A DNA stretch of 62,121 nucleotides, taken from Astrothelium macrocarpum. Its lineage: Eukaryota > Ascomycota > Dothideomycetes > Trypetheliales > Trypetheliaceae. The DNA lies in the NCBI GenBank assembly GCA_021030915.1, contig JAGEMR010000163.1, positions 1-62,121 on the forward strand, in the 5' to 3' direction. The position numbers and the translations under genes are program-made. Of the stretch, positions 1-9,742 are shown one piece after another. Every line of letters starts with the position of its first letter. Position 1 is the stretch's first letter. Under the pieces are notes generated by a model, which ran no database searches, had not been told where the DNA came from, and worked only from the letters and a program-made list of their open reading frames with translations.

Positions 1-987
1 GTAATTAATTCAATAAATTAATGCATTTTCGGCGGTCGGAGGTTGACCCGTCAATTCTGTCCACCCCCTGACGCTGGTCTTAAGGTCTCTCTTTGCGCCG
101 GCTGACAACTTTCCTTTTCCATTCCATCTTGTGTGCACACACAAAATAGAATATTCAGGGGGAAAATCCTTCAGAGTTCATACAGCTTAATCTACATTTT
201 TCTCCGCGTGGTGACCCAATAGCTGAATTATACCTACGGTAGCTTCTACATTAGGACTAAAGAGAACCCACACAGGGTATTTTAGAAAATGGTAGCATAT
301 CTCCTTGATGCTGCATTCAAAGGCTATTTGATCCGGGTTCCAGGCTTAGTGACATCAGGATGCCGGTAATCGCTCATCATATTAATCCATGGTTAGATCA
401 AGTCTCTCTGGGTAACCTTCAATTGTGCCCTGGTTTTCTCCGAACAAATCATGCAGCTACACTGCATTTTATCTTAGCGATAATGAGTAAATTCTATCTG
501 CTCTAACTGACTTTGGCTAGTGCTTAACTTCGAATTGCACCGGCCATCAAAAACCCTTGGACCTTGTACTAAATCAAGGCAGAGGTTCTCAAGATGAGGC
601 ACAACATGGTCTCAAGACCCTCGATCTGATATCTTGAAATTGGAAGTCGAACTTGCCGCTACGTTTAGGTTGCTGTAGAACTCGAATTCCTCTTGCGATC
701 CGGACTCTCAAACAAGGAAAACGATTGTGGACCGGCACGGTGCTATGTTACCGGTGAATACTGTTCATCTTACTCTGTACTATGCCGCAGTGTAATCGTG
801 CATGAACTTATATCTGTGGTGGATAAACAAAGGGTGCTATGCAAGCGCTTACATGTTGAAGCATAAACTTCTATTGTGCGAAGCGCTCGACAATTTTTTG
901 TTTCAAAAAACTTCTCGATCTGTGATCCGGGAAACCGCCTGAGCGTCAACCTGCACTTGTTGAAGACGCCGTACATCTCATACTATA
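1..987. other. Intergenic, no gene seen
   Basis: The first 30 bases are AT-rich and the rest has ordinary composition. Only short scattered reading frames occur and none has recognisable protein features. The right part is presumably the promoter and leader of the MFS gene that starts at 988. Confidence 0.6.
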
Positions 988-2845
988 ATGTCCCCCAAGA
1001 CTGAAGGAGGAATTGAAACAGTTGAGACACCTGCTAATCAATGCTCAGACACAAGTAAAAAGACGAATGACGACGGTATCGTGTTAATACCACAACCCAG
1101 TGATAATCCCAATGATCCTCTGGTATATCTTGGTTTCTTTTAAGATAGCAATATGTGCTAATGCGGCCAGAATTGGCCTCTAAACAAAAAGCTTCTCGTT
1201 TTTGCTGTTGTCCTTTTTGCGACTTGGAGCTGTACCGCTGCGGGAGCATCAGGACAGACAATCTATCCTCTACAAGCGATTGTGTATCATAAGTCGGTGA
1301 CAGCGCTTTCTTATACAGTGAGACTTATGAAGAGAAAATATAACGGTTAGCTTACGATTGGCTAGGCAGCTGTTCAGGATACAGGCCTGGCTATTGGACC
1401 CCTCCTCCTATTGCCTTTCGTTTATGTTTTCGGCAAAAGCTCTATGCTCTTCTGGACAGTACTGGCCGCCATGTTGAATTCGATTTTGGCAGCGACAAGG
1501 ACGCACGAGGAGGACTATAACTCATTCTTACTTTCTCGCATCATGGCTGGCGTACTCGCATCGCTCTCTACCATTCTTGGCTCTAGCTTCATAGTGGAGA
1601 TGTTTTTCTTGCACCAAAGAGGCCGGGCCTTTGCGATATACGGGACAATGCCGGCATTGGGAGTTCTGATGGGGTCAACCTTTGGCGCATTTATTGCAGG
1701 AAAACAAAATTGGACTATTAGCTTCTGGTGGACTACTCCATTGCTCGGCCTTGTTGCGATCCTAGTCTTTTTGACTATTGAAGAGACAGAACGCGAAAAC
1801 ATTGAAGAAATGGACCACGAACCTCGTCGACGTGGTTATCTGGCATCTAGAATAGCTACCTTTTTCCCTGGCAATAGAGTCACCACGCGCCGATCAAAAT
1901 CTCAGATTGTACGTTTTTGTTTTCTCTTTTTTCATAGTTCCAAAAAGGAGATTTGGAAGATAAGGCCGCAATTCAGCACAACACGTATGTCGAGGCTTGT
2001 GGAACAGCGGGAAAGACTGAGATCAGAGTCATGGGCCGACTTTATTCACTATTTGCCGTACTAATCGGATCCCAGATAAGACATGCTCTGGCCCCTATCA
2101 TCTTAGTATGCTCGCCGGCTATCTTTTTGACAGCTGTCTACATCATGCTTCTGTTTGGTTGGGTGCTTGCCATCGACATCTTACAAGCTAGTTTTCTCCA
2201 AACACCGGAATCCGAAGGCGGCTATGGGTTTACAACCCTACAGAATGGATATTGTAAGCTTAACTTGGTCTCTTCGACACCTATTTCTAATGAACCACTG
2301 CAGTCTCTTTTTCTTTCTGGGTTGGCTGGGCCGCAGCAGAGGTCACTGGTCATGCTATCAATGACAGATTGCCTCTATGGATTTGCTCTCGCTTCAAGAA
2401 AGGCATTTGGGCCCCAGAGCTTCGCCTTTACTCTCTTGGCATACCTCTTCTCACTCTACCCATTGGCCTGGGTCTCGTGGGCTGTGCATTACAATATCAT
2501 CTCCATTACATGGTGCTCGCCATGGGAATTGTCCTGGAATCAATCGGTGGCTTAATGGCCCAGGCCATCACGCTTAATTGTGCGGTAGAGTGCTTTACGA
2601 ATATGGCGGCTCAAATGACGATTATCATATCATTCTTCAGGCTAGCATGGGGAGTGGTACTTCCATTTTTCATTGGTGATTGGACGAAAAGAGTTGGGAT
2701 TGGGTGGTTTTTTGGAACAGCTGCGTTCACCTCAGTTGCTTTGACCGGCATTCCAGCCTTGTTAATATGGAAAGGTCATTTATTCAGACAATTGCCTATT
2801 TGGGGAGGCAATTCCTCGTCTGAAGCCGGAAAAGCCATAAAGTAG
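988..2845 (+). CDS. Major facilitator superfamily transporter
   Basis: Predicted plasma-membrane H+ antiporter of the fungal drug/polyamine MFS group. The start at 988 gives a polar N-terminus ending in the family hallmark NPNDPL-NWPLNKK, which is rebuilt exactly across intron 1 (1123-1170). Intron 2 is 1318-1377 and intron 4 is 2254-2303, both GT-AG and frame-preserving. Exons 3-5 encode the membrane helices, including an FFLHQRGRAFAIYG loop between TM4 and TM5 and a final FFIGDWTKRVGIGWFFG segment. The reading frame changes between 1908 and 1938. The acceptor at 1937 is clear, but the nearest donor (1909) would make a 29-nt intron, so the donor may be 1879 (59 nt, GTCACC) or the copy may carry a lesion. 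The product is about 546-556 aa, normal for the family. The substrate cannot be told. Confidence 0.8.
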
Positions 2846-3315
2846 AAACCAAGTTGCGAGTATGTTTCTTAGCTTCCAGAAACTTCGTTCTTTTTTCTTT
2901 GGAGCATCAAAAGTCTTGAAGTGTGGCTCATAATGGCTATGATTGCCTTTAGAGACGTGCCAAGATTAGAACCTATCATCGCGCCAGCCTCTGGAATGTA
3001 ACTATGCAACTAGCAAACATGACTATTGCTTCAGAGCCGATAGATGCTGGAAGGTCAGTGAGGATAAGTAGTGATAATGGGTCATAAATGAAAATGCTTG
3101 CTGCTTTTCGACTTTATAATACATGGAATGCACGACTAACGAGGCACTAAAAAGCCGGCAAACAAAAGAAGAGTTAGATAGGAGTATGACCATCTATCGT
3201 TTCTCCAACATCTTGAGGATTGTTTCCTCATTGCTGACACCCCTTTCGCATGAAACACTAATCGCCTCCCTTACGCCTGGTCTACAACTGAATGACATCG
3301 CGATGGAAATAGCAG
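2846..3315. other. Intergenic between convergent genes
   Basis: This is the 3' flank of the MFS gene and of the minus-strand secreted-protein gene. An 83-codon plus-strand frame at 3123-3374 overlaps the end of the latter and has no recognisable feature. Confidence 0.6.
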
Positions 3316-3864
3316 TTACAAAGTCGCAAGGACAAACACACCAACGGTGGCCACAACCAAGGCAAATCGACTAACCGTCACAACCGCAGCGCCACTGCCA
3401 CTGTTCGAATTGGTGGTAGTACTTCCACCGCCGGAGCCGCTGGAGCCGCTCGAGCTACCGGGGCTATCATCACCATCGTCGCCGCTCCCACTTGAGCTAC
3501 TCTCGCCGCTACTTCCGCTGCTACTCCCGCTGCTGCTTCCGCCGCTGCTTCCGCCGCTGCTCTCGCCGGCAGAACTTCCGGCCCGCTCTTCAAGCAGCTT
3601 TGATGATGCAGTAATCTCGTTGCGGGGTAACATGGCATCCAGAGCCTCCTGTTCGTCCTCAAGCTCGCGTTTGTCTAGAATGTCGTTGATCCCTCTGGCC
3701 TCCATAATGCCGTCTCCTCGTCTCTGGAGAATTTCACTCTGGATCAAGTCTCGGGTGTCCTGAGGCACGTCGTTCCAGTTCCGAGATGTGACATCTTCGC
3801 TCGTGACAGCCCCAAGGGTGAGAGGCGTTAGAGCCAAAGTAAGTAGAAAGAGATTCTTGACCAT
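3316..3864 (-). CDS. Secreted Ser/Gly-rich GPI-anchor-type protein
   Basis: Single-exon 182-aa protein of unknown function with a clear secretory layout. Residues 1-18 are a signal peptide (MVKNLFLLTLALTPLTLG). Residues 19-90 are a charged domain with dibasic sites (ILQRRG near 49, DKRE near 66) suited to Kex2 cleavage. Residues 93-155 are a low-complexity Ser/Gly stretch with one acidic GDDGDD patch. The C-terminus is a hydrophobic tail behind a small-residue stretch (SGSGAA), typical of GPI attachment. It is probably cell-wall or membrane bound and O-glycosylated. The Ser/Gly part comes from a degenerate trinucleotide repeat, so its length probably varies between strains. No homologue was recognised. 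Confidence 0.75.
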   Translation of the reverse strand: MVKNLFLLTLALTPLTLGAVTSEDVTSRNWNDVPQDTRDLIQSEILQRRGDGIMEARGINDILDKRELEDEQEALDAMLPRNEITASSKLLEERAGSSAGESSGGSSGGSSSGSSSGSSGESSSSGSGDDGDDSPGSSSGSSGSGGGSTTTNSNSGSGAAVVTVSRFALVVATVGVFVLATL

Positions 3865-5442
3865 GTTGTCGTCTGCTGATTTCTTCTTGGCTTGGTGATG
3901 GCCAGATGGCGTTCAGTCAGAAGGTAGCTAAAATATACAGTCGCTATTTGATTGTGGACGGTGGGCAGTTTGTGAGAGAGTCTTGCCTTGATGTCAAGAT
4001 AAAGTGGAAGGGCAATGTTTAATAGACTCTCGGCCCGATGGAGGGATATTGTGCCTTGTTACAGAAGTCTTCCAAGGCGAAGCAAGTCGCTTCCACTAAC
4101 GCAAGGTACTATACTAAAAGCAGCAAAAGGAAGGTAAAATCAAGGATCCCTTACCTAGAAGGAGCCTTGCGGATTCGCCAGGCACAGACGGCTACACTAC
4201 AAAGGCGCGCCGTAAGGACAACATAGAATTGCCGCATCCTCCAGCCAAGCGCTCATGTATTTTCATCAAAACTTTTAAACATTTTTACACAAGGATTCAA
4301 AAGCATATGTAGAAAACGCATGAGAGAGCTGAATATTTCGATTATTCTGGCCCTGTCTCGATCTTTTGGGATCTCTTTCGACTGAAAAGTATTCGGCACA
4401 TTCCAGGTCAGTTCATCAGCTGCGCCTAGTCGGTGCACAAGCAGGAAACTAGCCGAACGGTAACGTGGAGTATTACTCCGATTACACAAAGGTGGCTTTT
4501 AGGGCTGATCCCTTTGGTCATGACGGTCGAACTCATGGGGTTGGTTTAGCCAGCTGACAAGAGTAAGCGGGCAACCATGAGGCAGTGCCATGTTTTTGTG
4601 CAGAGGCCAAGGCTGAACGATGAGGTCACAGTTATTGCCACAATCTTTTACCGCATCGAATTTATTGATAGTTCCATCTGAAGTTGTCGTTAGAGCGTTG
4701 TCGAGAGAGCACCGGCAGTGGTTCACACTGGACTGATGGTAATTAGGACCTTCTGTGCACCAAAGAAAACAGTATTCGAAAGGCCGTTCGAGACAACCCT
4801 TTCTCATCTTATGTACTCAATGGAGAAGTTTATCCGTTCGCGTCCGTCGTTGTACAAGTAAAGCAGTAATATTCGATCTTGATGTTCCTGAGGCTAAGGA
4901 AAGGTTGGGGTGAAACACAGCTGTATCCCTCAATGTTATGGGAGACCCTATGCAGGCAATGATGTTAGGATGAAAGCACCACGCAATGCTTTCTAATGAC
5001 ACCGTCTGCAGGGACACGATCCAATAAGTCGTCAAGCATGCTTACATCAATAGTTAGACATGACACTGTCATATCTTCTTACGACTATACTGAACACAAA
5101 GTAGGATGAAATGATCCTTCATCTAGAAAATTTTCGAGGAGAGACTTTCTATGCAAAGGACTATCTAAGCAAGTGACATCGGAAACGATAATCCAACAAC
5201 CGTCAGACACCGATTACATCAATATGCGCTGCTCTTACTCCTTGGCTCTCGAATGAGACAGAAAAGGCCTGGTGTGAACTAGGCAAACAGCATTTTACTC
5301 GGTGTTTCCGATATACTGTCTGCGTCTCTTCGCATTGTCCGTAGCCACTCATCCCAAAACACCAATCCGATTCATGCCAAGTATCATAAAACCACCACCT
5401 TACTAGGTAGAATCCAACCCCACGCAAACTCCTGGATCGCAT
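3865..5442. other. Gene-poor stretch, no supported gene
   Basis: Several 60-100 codon frames occur on both strands. The minus frame 4807-4499 has eight cysteines in C-x3-C and C-x-C spacings, but it lacks a signal peptide and a convincing exon structure, so it is not called. Nothing else is recognised. Confidence 0.5.
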
Positions 5443-5979
5443 CTAATCATGTTGGACCTTGTTATCGCCCTTAATCGCTTCCTGATAACTCGGCGGTACC
5501 CCCTGCTCCTCTCCACCGGCCTGCGGCTGCGACTGCGGTTGGGGCTGCTGTTGTTGCTGTGCAGGCCCACTCTCCAAAGTGCCATATCCCATCTGCCCTC
5601 TGCCCTCATATCCTCTCTGGCCGCCCGCGGCTGCCGATAGACGCTGCTGCTGCTGCGCCGGCGACTGCTGGACGTAGTAGTAGGTGACAGTGCCGCGCTC
5701 GGGGTCCTGCTGCGCTACGCGCTCGTATTGCGAGTCCTCGTCGGGCTCGGGGTGGAGTGAGATGATGTACCAAGAGTGGATGAGGCCGGGGAAGTAGCCG
5801 AGGCAGCAGAGGGCGATGTTGATGAGGGAGTCGGCGGAGCAGATGCCGCGCTTGATCCAGACTGTGGAATTTGTTAGTGACGGAATGGTTAGGTTCCTGG
5901 ATCATGGAAAGTGGGTGTTACCTGCGAGTGGCGGGAAGAGGATGGCGAGGATGGCAAGGAAGATGTCGGAGGCACACAT
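5443..5979 (-). CDS. Pmp3/Sna3-like stress-response proteolipid
   Basis: Two exons (5979-5922 and 5861-5443; intron 5921-5862, 60 nt) encode 158 aa. The first ~52 residues are the UPF0057/Pmp3 fold: two hydrophobic helices with the signature FPPLAVWIKRGI (rebuilt across the intron), then INIALCCLGYFPGLIHSWYI. The tail is long, Gln-rich and hydrophilic, and contains PPSY close to the C-terminus. In yeast, Sna3 and Sna4 have the same arrangement: a short proteolipid core plus a PPxY motif that binds the ubiquitin ligase Rsp5 for vacuolar sorting. Family members act in membrane-potential and salt-stress tolerance. An endosomal or vacuolar location for this protein is inferred from that motif. 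Confidence 0.88.
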
Positions 5980-6393
5980 GGTGAATTCAGAAGTGTTTGC
6001 GTTTCTGAAGATCTAAAGACTCTGGTTGAGAGTAAAGAGTATTTGTAGAGTTCAGTTGATGAAGCGATGAGATTAGAATGCGGTTTGGCGCTTAATAGAG
6101 GGGCCCTTCAATATGACGGGACGTGGCAGGGAACTCCCATAGGACCCCGGTTGTGGGTGCCTGAATGAGATGACGCGAAGTCTGGGGCGCAGACGTACCT
6201 TGCCTAAAGGACAAAACCTACGTCACCGCGGGACACGAAGAGTACTGGAAGGTATGTTGAGTCGGAATAAATACATTACTCCATCAATATTTCCGCTCAT
6301 TCCTTTTACGACGGTTCCACGTTCAAGATCGTTGGCTTCCCAAGATACTCCAACGTCAAGATTTCCCATGAATTCACTTAGTATTTGCTTGGG
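5980..6393. other. Intergenic: upstream of Pmp3-like gene, 3' side of HIBADH
   Basis: This is the promoter and leader of the minus-strand Pmp3-like gene, next to the 3' flank of the minus-strand 3-hydroxyisobutyrate dehydrogenase gene. Only short, non-homologous frames occur. Confidence 0.55.
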
Positions 6394-7684
6394 CTACTCT
6401 TTCCCACCCAGGTATCTATAAACAACGCTAAAGTCCCTTCCCTTGCAGTTCTCATCAGTATCAACAAGGTCATATACACTCAAGGCCTCCATTCCTAGGG
6501 TATTAATCGCACCGGCCTCATGCGCCGCTAACAATGCCAACTTCAAGTCTTTCTTCATGAGACTAACGCCAAATCCTCCCTCGTACCCTTTCGAGGCTGG
6601 ACTGTTCTGCACCACAAACGGTACCGGATTGTTCACCTCTGACGGCCAGCATCGACCTGTGCTGGTGTTGATGAGCTCTGCCAGTTTCTTTGGATCGAGT
6701 CCCCACTTCGTTCCCATATTCATGGCTTCACACGTTGCGATGTTGTTGACCCCAAGCAGATAGTTATTCGCCAACTTTCCTTTTAGCCCCGCTCCCTGTT
6801 CTCCCATGTGCAGCACGCGTTTGCCCATCATGTGGAGGATATCGCTCACACGCTGTACAAGGTCATTATTCGCGCCAATCATAAAGGTCAAAGTGCCAGC
6901 CGCAGCACCGACAACGCCGCCAGACATGGGAGCATCGACGAATCTGCCTTGACCGGAAGAGTTCACGGCGTTGGCGGCCGCGCGTGAGGATTTAGGGTCG
7001 ATAGTGGAGCAGTCGATGAAGAGGCGGGGTTTGGAAGGTCCGAGCGAGAGAAGAGTTGGTGGTTTGAGCATGGAGAGGAGGACATTTTGGACGTGGTGCG
7101 GCTCTGGGAGGACTGTAATGATTGTTTCCTGGGACAACTTGTCAGCCAAAGTACCACGCGTTATATTCGAGCAAGGCATGTCAAGAAGCAAGCTTGAGTC
7201 AAGGCGGGTTTCAGAGGATTGGCTTTTGAATATCGTGTAATCAGAGTAAAGACCGAAGCCCCCAACTTAGATCATAGATAGAATAATATCGATCATCAGG
7301 GAATTTCTCTCGTAACTGCTGAAAAGCGTGGGCAACTTACTGCTTGCTCAGAAATCTTTCTCACGGATTTCACAACCTCAACGTCCTGCCCGCTATGTTC
7401 TTCGGCGAATTGGTTTACCACGGCCGGGTTGACATCGTGAATGACAAGCTTGTCTGACTTTGGTATTTTCGCTCTCAGGTTCTTTGCCATGGGAAAGCCT
7501 GAAAGTTATGAGCGTCTTGCGTCCTCTTACTAGTGATGCTTCATTCTCTACCCATTCGACCCAAACCTACAAAACCCCACGTCGCGTTCAAGCTTCGACT
7601 CGTTGAGAAGCTTCTCCTTACTCCGACCGAACTGCTCAGAGTTCTGGAGGTAGAGCTTCTTACAAAGTTTGCTGACTTGGACAT
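6394..7684 (-). CDS. 3-hydroxyisobutyrate dehydrogenase, mitochondrial
   Basis: Oxidises 3-hydroxyisobutyrate to methylmalonate semialdehyde with NAD+ in valine catabolism. Three exons (7684-7552, 7498-7341, 7128-6394) give 341 aa. The chosen ATG yields an Arg/Ser-rich mitochondrial presequence (MSKSANFVRSSTSRTLSSS) followed directly by the dinucleotide-binding loop GFVGLGRMG-FPMAKNL, which is joined across intron 1. Downstream are DAPMSGGVVGAAAGTLTFMI and GAGLKGKLANNYLLG, the latter carrying the catalytic Lys of the beta-hydroxyacid dehydrogenase family. Intron 2 is long for this region (212 nt). The loop has Arg where most homologues have Asn, His or Gln. It is also possible that the substrate is a related beta-hydroxyacid. 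Confidence 0.9.
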
Positions 7685-8324
7685 GGCTAGCACGTAAACA
7701 AACGTCACCTGTAGTGCATTGGACGAGCAATGTACAATCTCGGACTGTCAGTGAGAGCGCCGAAAGCCTGAGGAAGAGGATGGGGTGTGGGGAGTGTGGA
7801 GCCGCCTATCACAGGCATGGGTGTCTTGATGGTGTACTCCACACCCAACGATGGCTCAAGTGTTTCGGTCTAAGACCGCTTTGCGCTTACGGCGCTTTGG
7901 AAACCTTGTACCAGCCGAGGCTGGTTGGCTCGTTGCAGCAGAGCCCACATTTGGCGGGTATTCGGAAGCAAGCTACGGGCTAAAACAGAGGGGAGGGCAT
8001 GCGACCTCAATGTTTAATGTGGGACGCGGAAATGACTTGACATGCGCCAAACATTGGAGAATTGTTGGTCGAGCTTAGCGCCAATTTCGGCTACCGCGAA
8101 GTGCCTCGTTCTATTTTTGCTTCTTGCTCTAGTGGAAAAGGGTACATTGCCCGCCAATTCCTGTCGCCCCATGCTCTGTGTACGCCGTTGCCATGCTTCG
8201 AAAAGTTGTAAACTCCGTGATTGCGGCCCAGTTCAATCATCAAGCCATCGAAAAATCCACCATATCATTTCCCTTAGCAGTGTCAGAGACCTCGATAACT
8301 TAGTAACTTGTTCCAATAGCTGCC
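7685..8324. other. Intergenic: HIBADH promoter side
   Basis: This 640-bp spacer lies between two minus-strand genes. It contains the HIBADH promoter and the 3' flank of RPC37. The plus-strand frames here (up to 122 codons) lack any recognisable domain. Confidence 0.55.
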
Positions 8325-9494
8325 TCAAACGCCCGCAGAAGCTTGCGTCTCGCGTCGTGTGGCTGGTTTCTTGTTTTTACGCGGGCTCAAATCTGATCGT
8401 GGAGCGCTGATGGCATCCAAATACTCGTCGTTGGTCATTGACGAAACCAATTCCGGTGCATTTTCGACATCCTGTACATGAAGGCCTTTTTCATATACGT
8501 TCCATGATTCCAGAGACTGCATGACCCATTAGTTAGAATTTGGCAATCTTCACACGATTTTCTTACGCTTTCATCGTGATGTTCGAGCCCGATCCATGCC
8601 TCTTCTTGTGCTATCTTCAAGAGAGCGTCTGTGGTGCCGATTTGCTGTGCATCGTCGCCAGTCGGCTTGAAGGACATCTGCACCGCACGAGGCTCAGTTT
8701 GACGAGAAGGTTCAGCGGCATCCCGTTCCCGGCGAGCAGCATTCTTATCAAGCTGCGACTGTGCATCAATATGGTGAAATTGTGGTCGCATCTGCGCAAT
8801 GCCATCAAGCTGAGACAAATGGAGCTCATCTGGCAAAGCGTCAGTCATGCCAGGATAGCGCTCACAGGGCCTGTTTCTAACGGGAACTGACTGCCACGAA
8901 ATGAACCAAGCATGTAGATGGGCTTGCCGGCGTCCCGATTGGTTATCTGTCCTCCTAACACTGTCTTATTCAAGATTTGACCCCTGGAGTCGGCTCCTTC
9001 AAAGTCATCCATCAAGTCGTCGACCGACTGTTCAACTGCTCGTGGTGCAGCGGGTTGTGTTGCTGCCAACGGCGCTGTAGCATTTCTGTTTCTACTGCGA
9101 GTTGGTCCTGAGAACCCATTGGCAAGACCGTACGAAGTCGATCCTTCGTCCTTTGCTTTGCGTAGACCCTGGCCAAACATTATGCCCTTCTCTCTATTGA
9201 AATTTTGTGTTGTGTCTACAGGGACGTCCATCTCAAGGAAACCTGACTTGGGCTTGACTCGGACAGCTGCCGGCTGGCTACTCAATTTAGCGGCAAAGGG
9301 TTCGTGCGGAAACACAGTCGTGAATTGGAGCAGGTAGAGCTGAGCTCCCAGGTCAGGAGTAATGTAGACATCGTATTCCGCTTTGACAGGATCATCTTGG
9401 TCAGTAGAAGCTTCCACATCTGCCGATGAAGCGGCTGCTAGATAGAGCGTAAGTTTCGCGTAAGAAATCAAAAGGATCAAAGCTTACGAGGCAT
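8325..9494 (-). CDS. DNA-directed RNA polymerase III subunit RPC37 (RPC5)
   Basis: RPC37/RPC5 pairs with RPC53 in a TFIIF-like module of Pol III used for initiation and termination. Four exons (9494-9488, 9437-8892, 8829-8567, 8516-8325) encode about 335 aa. Family landmarks in order are DDPVKAEYDVYITPDLGAQL-YLLQF, GSFRGNELHLSQLDGIAQMRPQFHHIDA (spliced at intron 2) and EEAWIGLEHHDES-LESWNVYEKGL (spliced at intron 3). The first exon holds only seven coding bases. Its acceptor is a TAGCAG (NAGNAG) tandem, so two proteins differing by one Ala are possible. It is divergently transcribed from DDB1, with 248 bp between start codons. Confidence 0.9.
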
Positions 9495-9742
9495 AATTGA
9501 AGGGGATAATATTGGGTAGTGGGGCGAACAAGAAAGAAGCTCGCCGAGCTCAGAGCTGCCCTGCGTCATCACTCTTACACATAAATGGCTGACCAAAACA
9601 GTAAATAATACGCGAAACGAGTTCTCTACTTCGTTTCTGACCAACGTCAACGTGTTGATACGCGACAATCACTCGCTATCGGCCTTCAATCCACGATGCT
9701 CACTGATTAAACAAATCGTCTGTACTCCAACCCAGCCTCGAG
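9495..9742. promoter_or_regulatory. Bidirectional promoter, RPC37 / DDB1
   Basis: Only 248 bp separate the divergent start codons of the RPC37 and DDB1 genes, so their promoters must share this interval. No TATA box or specific factor site is evident. Confidence 0.6.

Noticed and set aside
4499..4807. Cysteine-containing 102-codon minus frame, possible small secreted protein
   Set aside because: No signal peptide, no clear splice partners and only loose resemblance to a Cys-rich (WSC-like) pattern.
8042..8410. 122-codon plus frame upstream of the HIBADH gene
   Set aside because: It overlaps the end of RPC37 on the opposite strand and has no homology that I can recognise.
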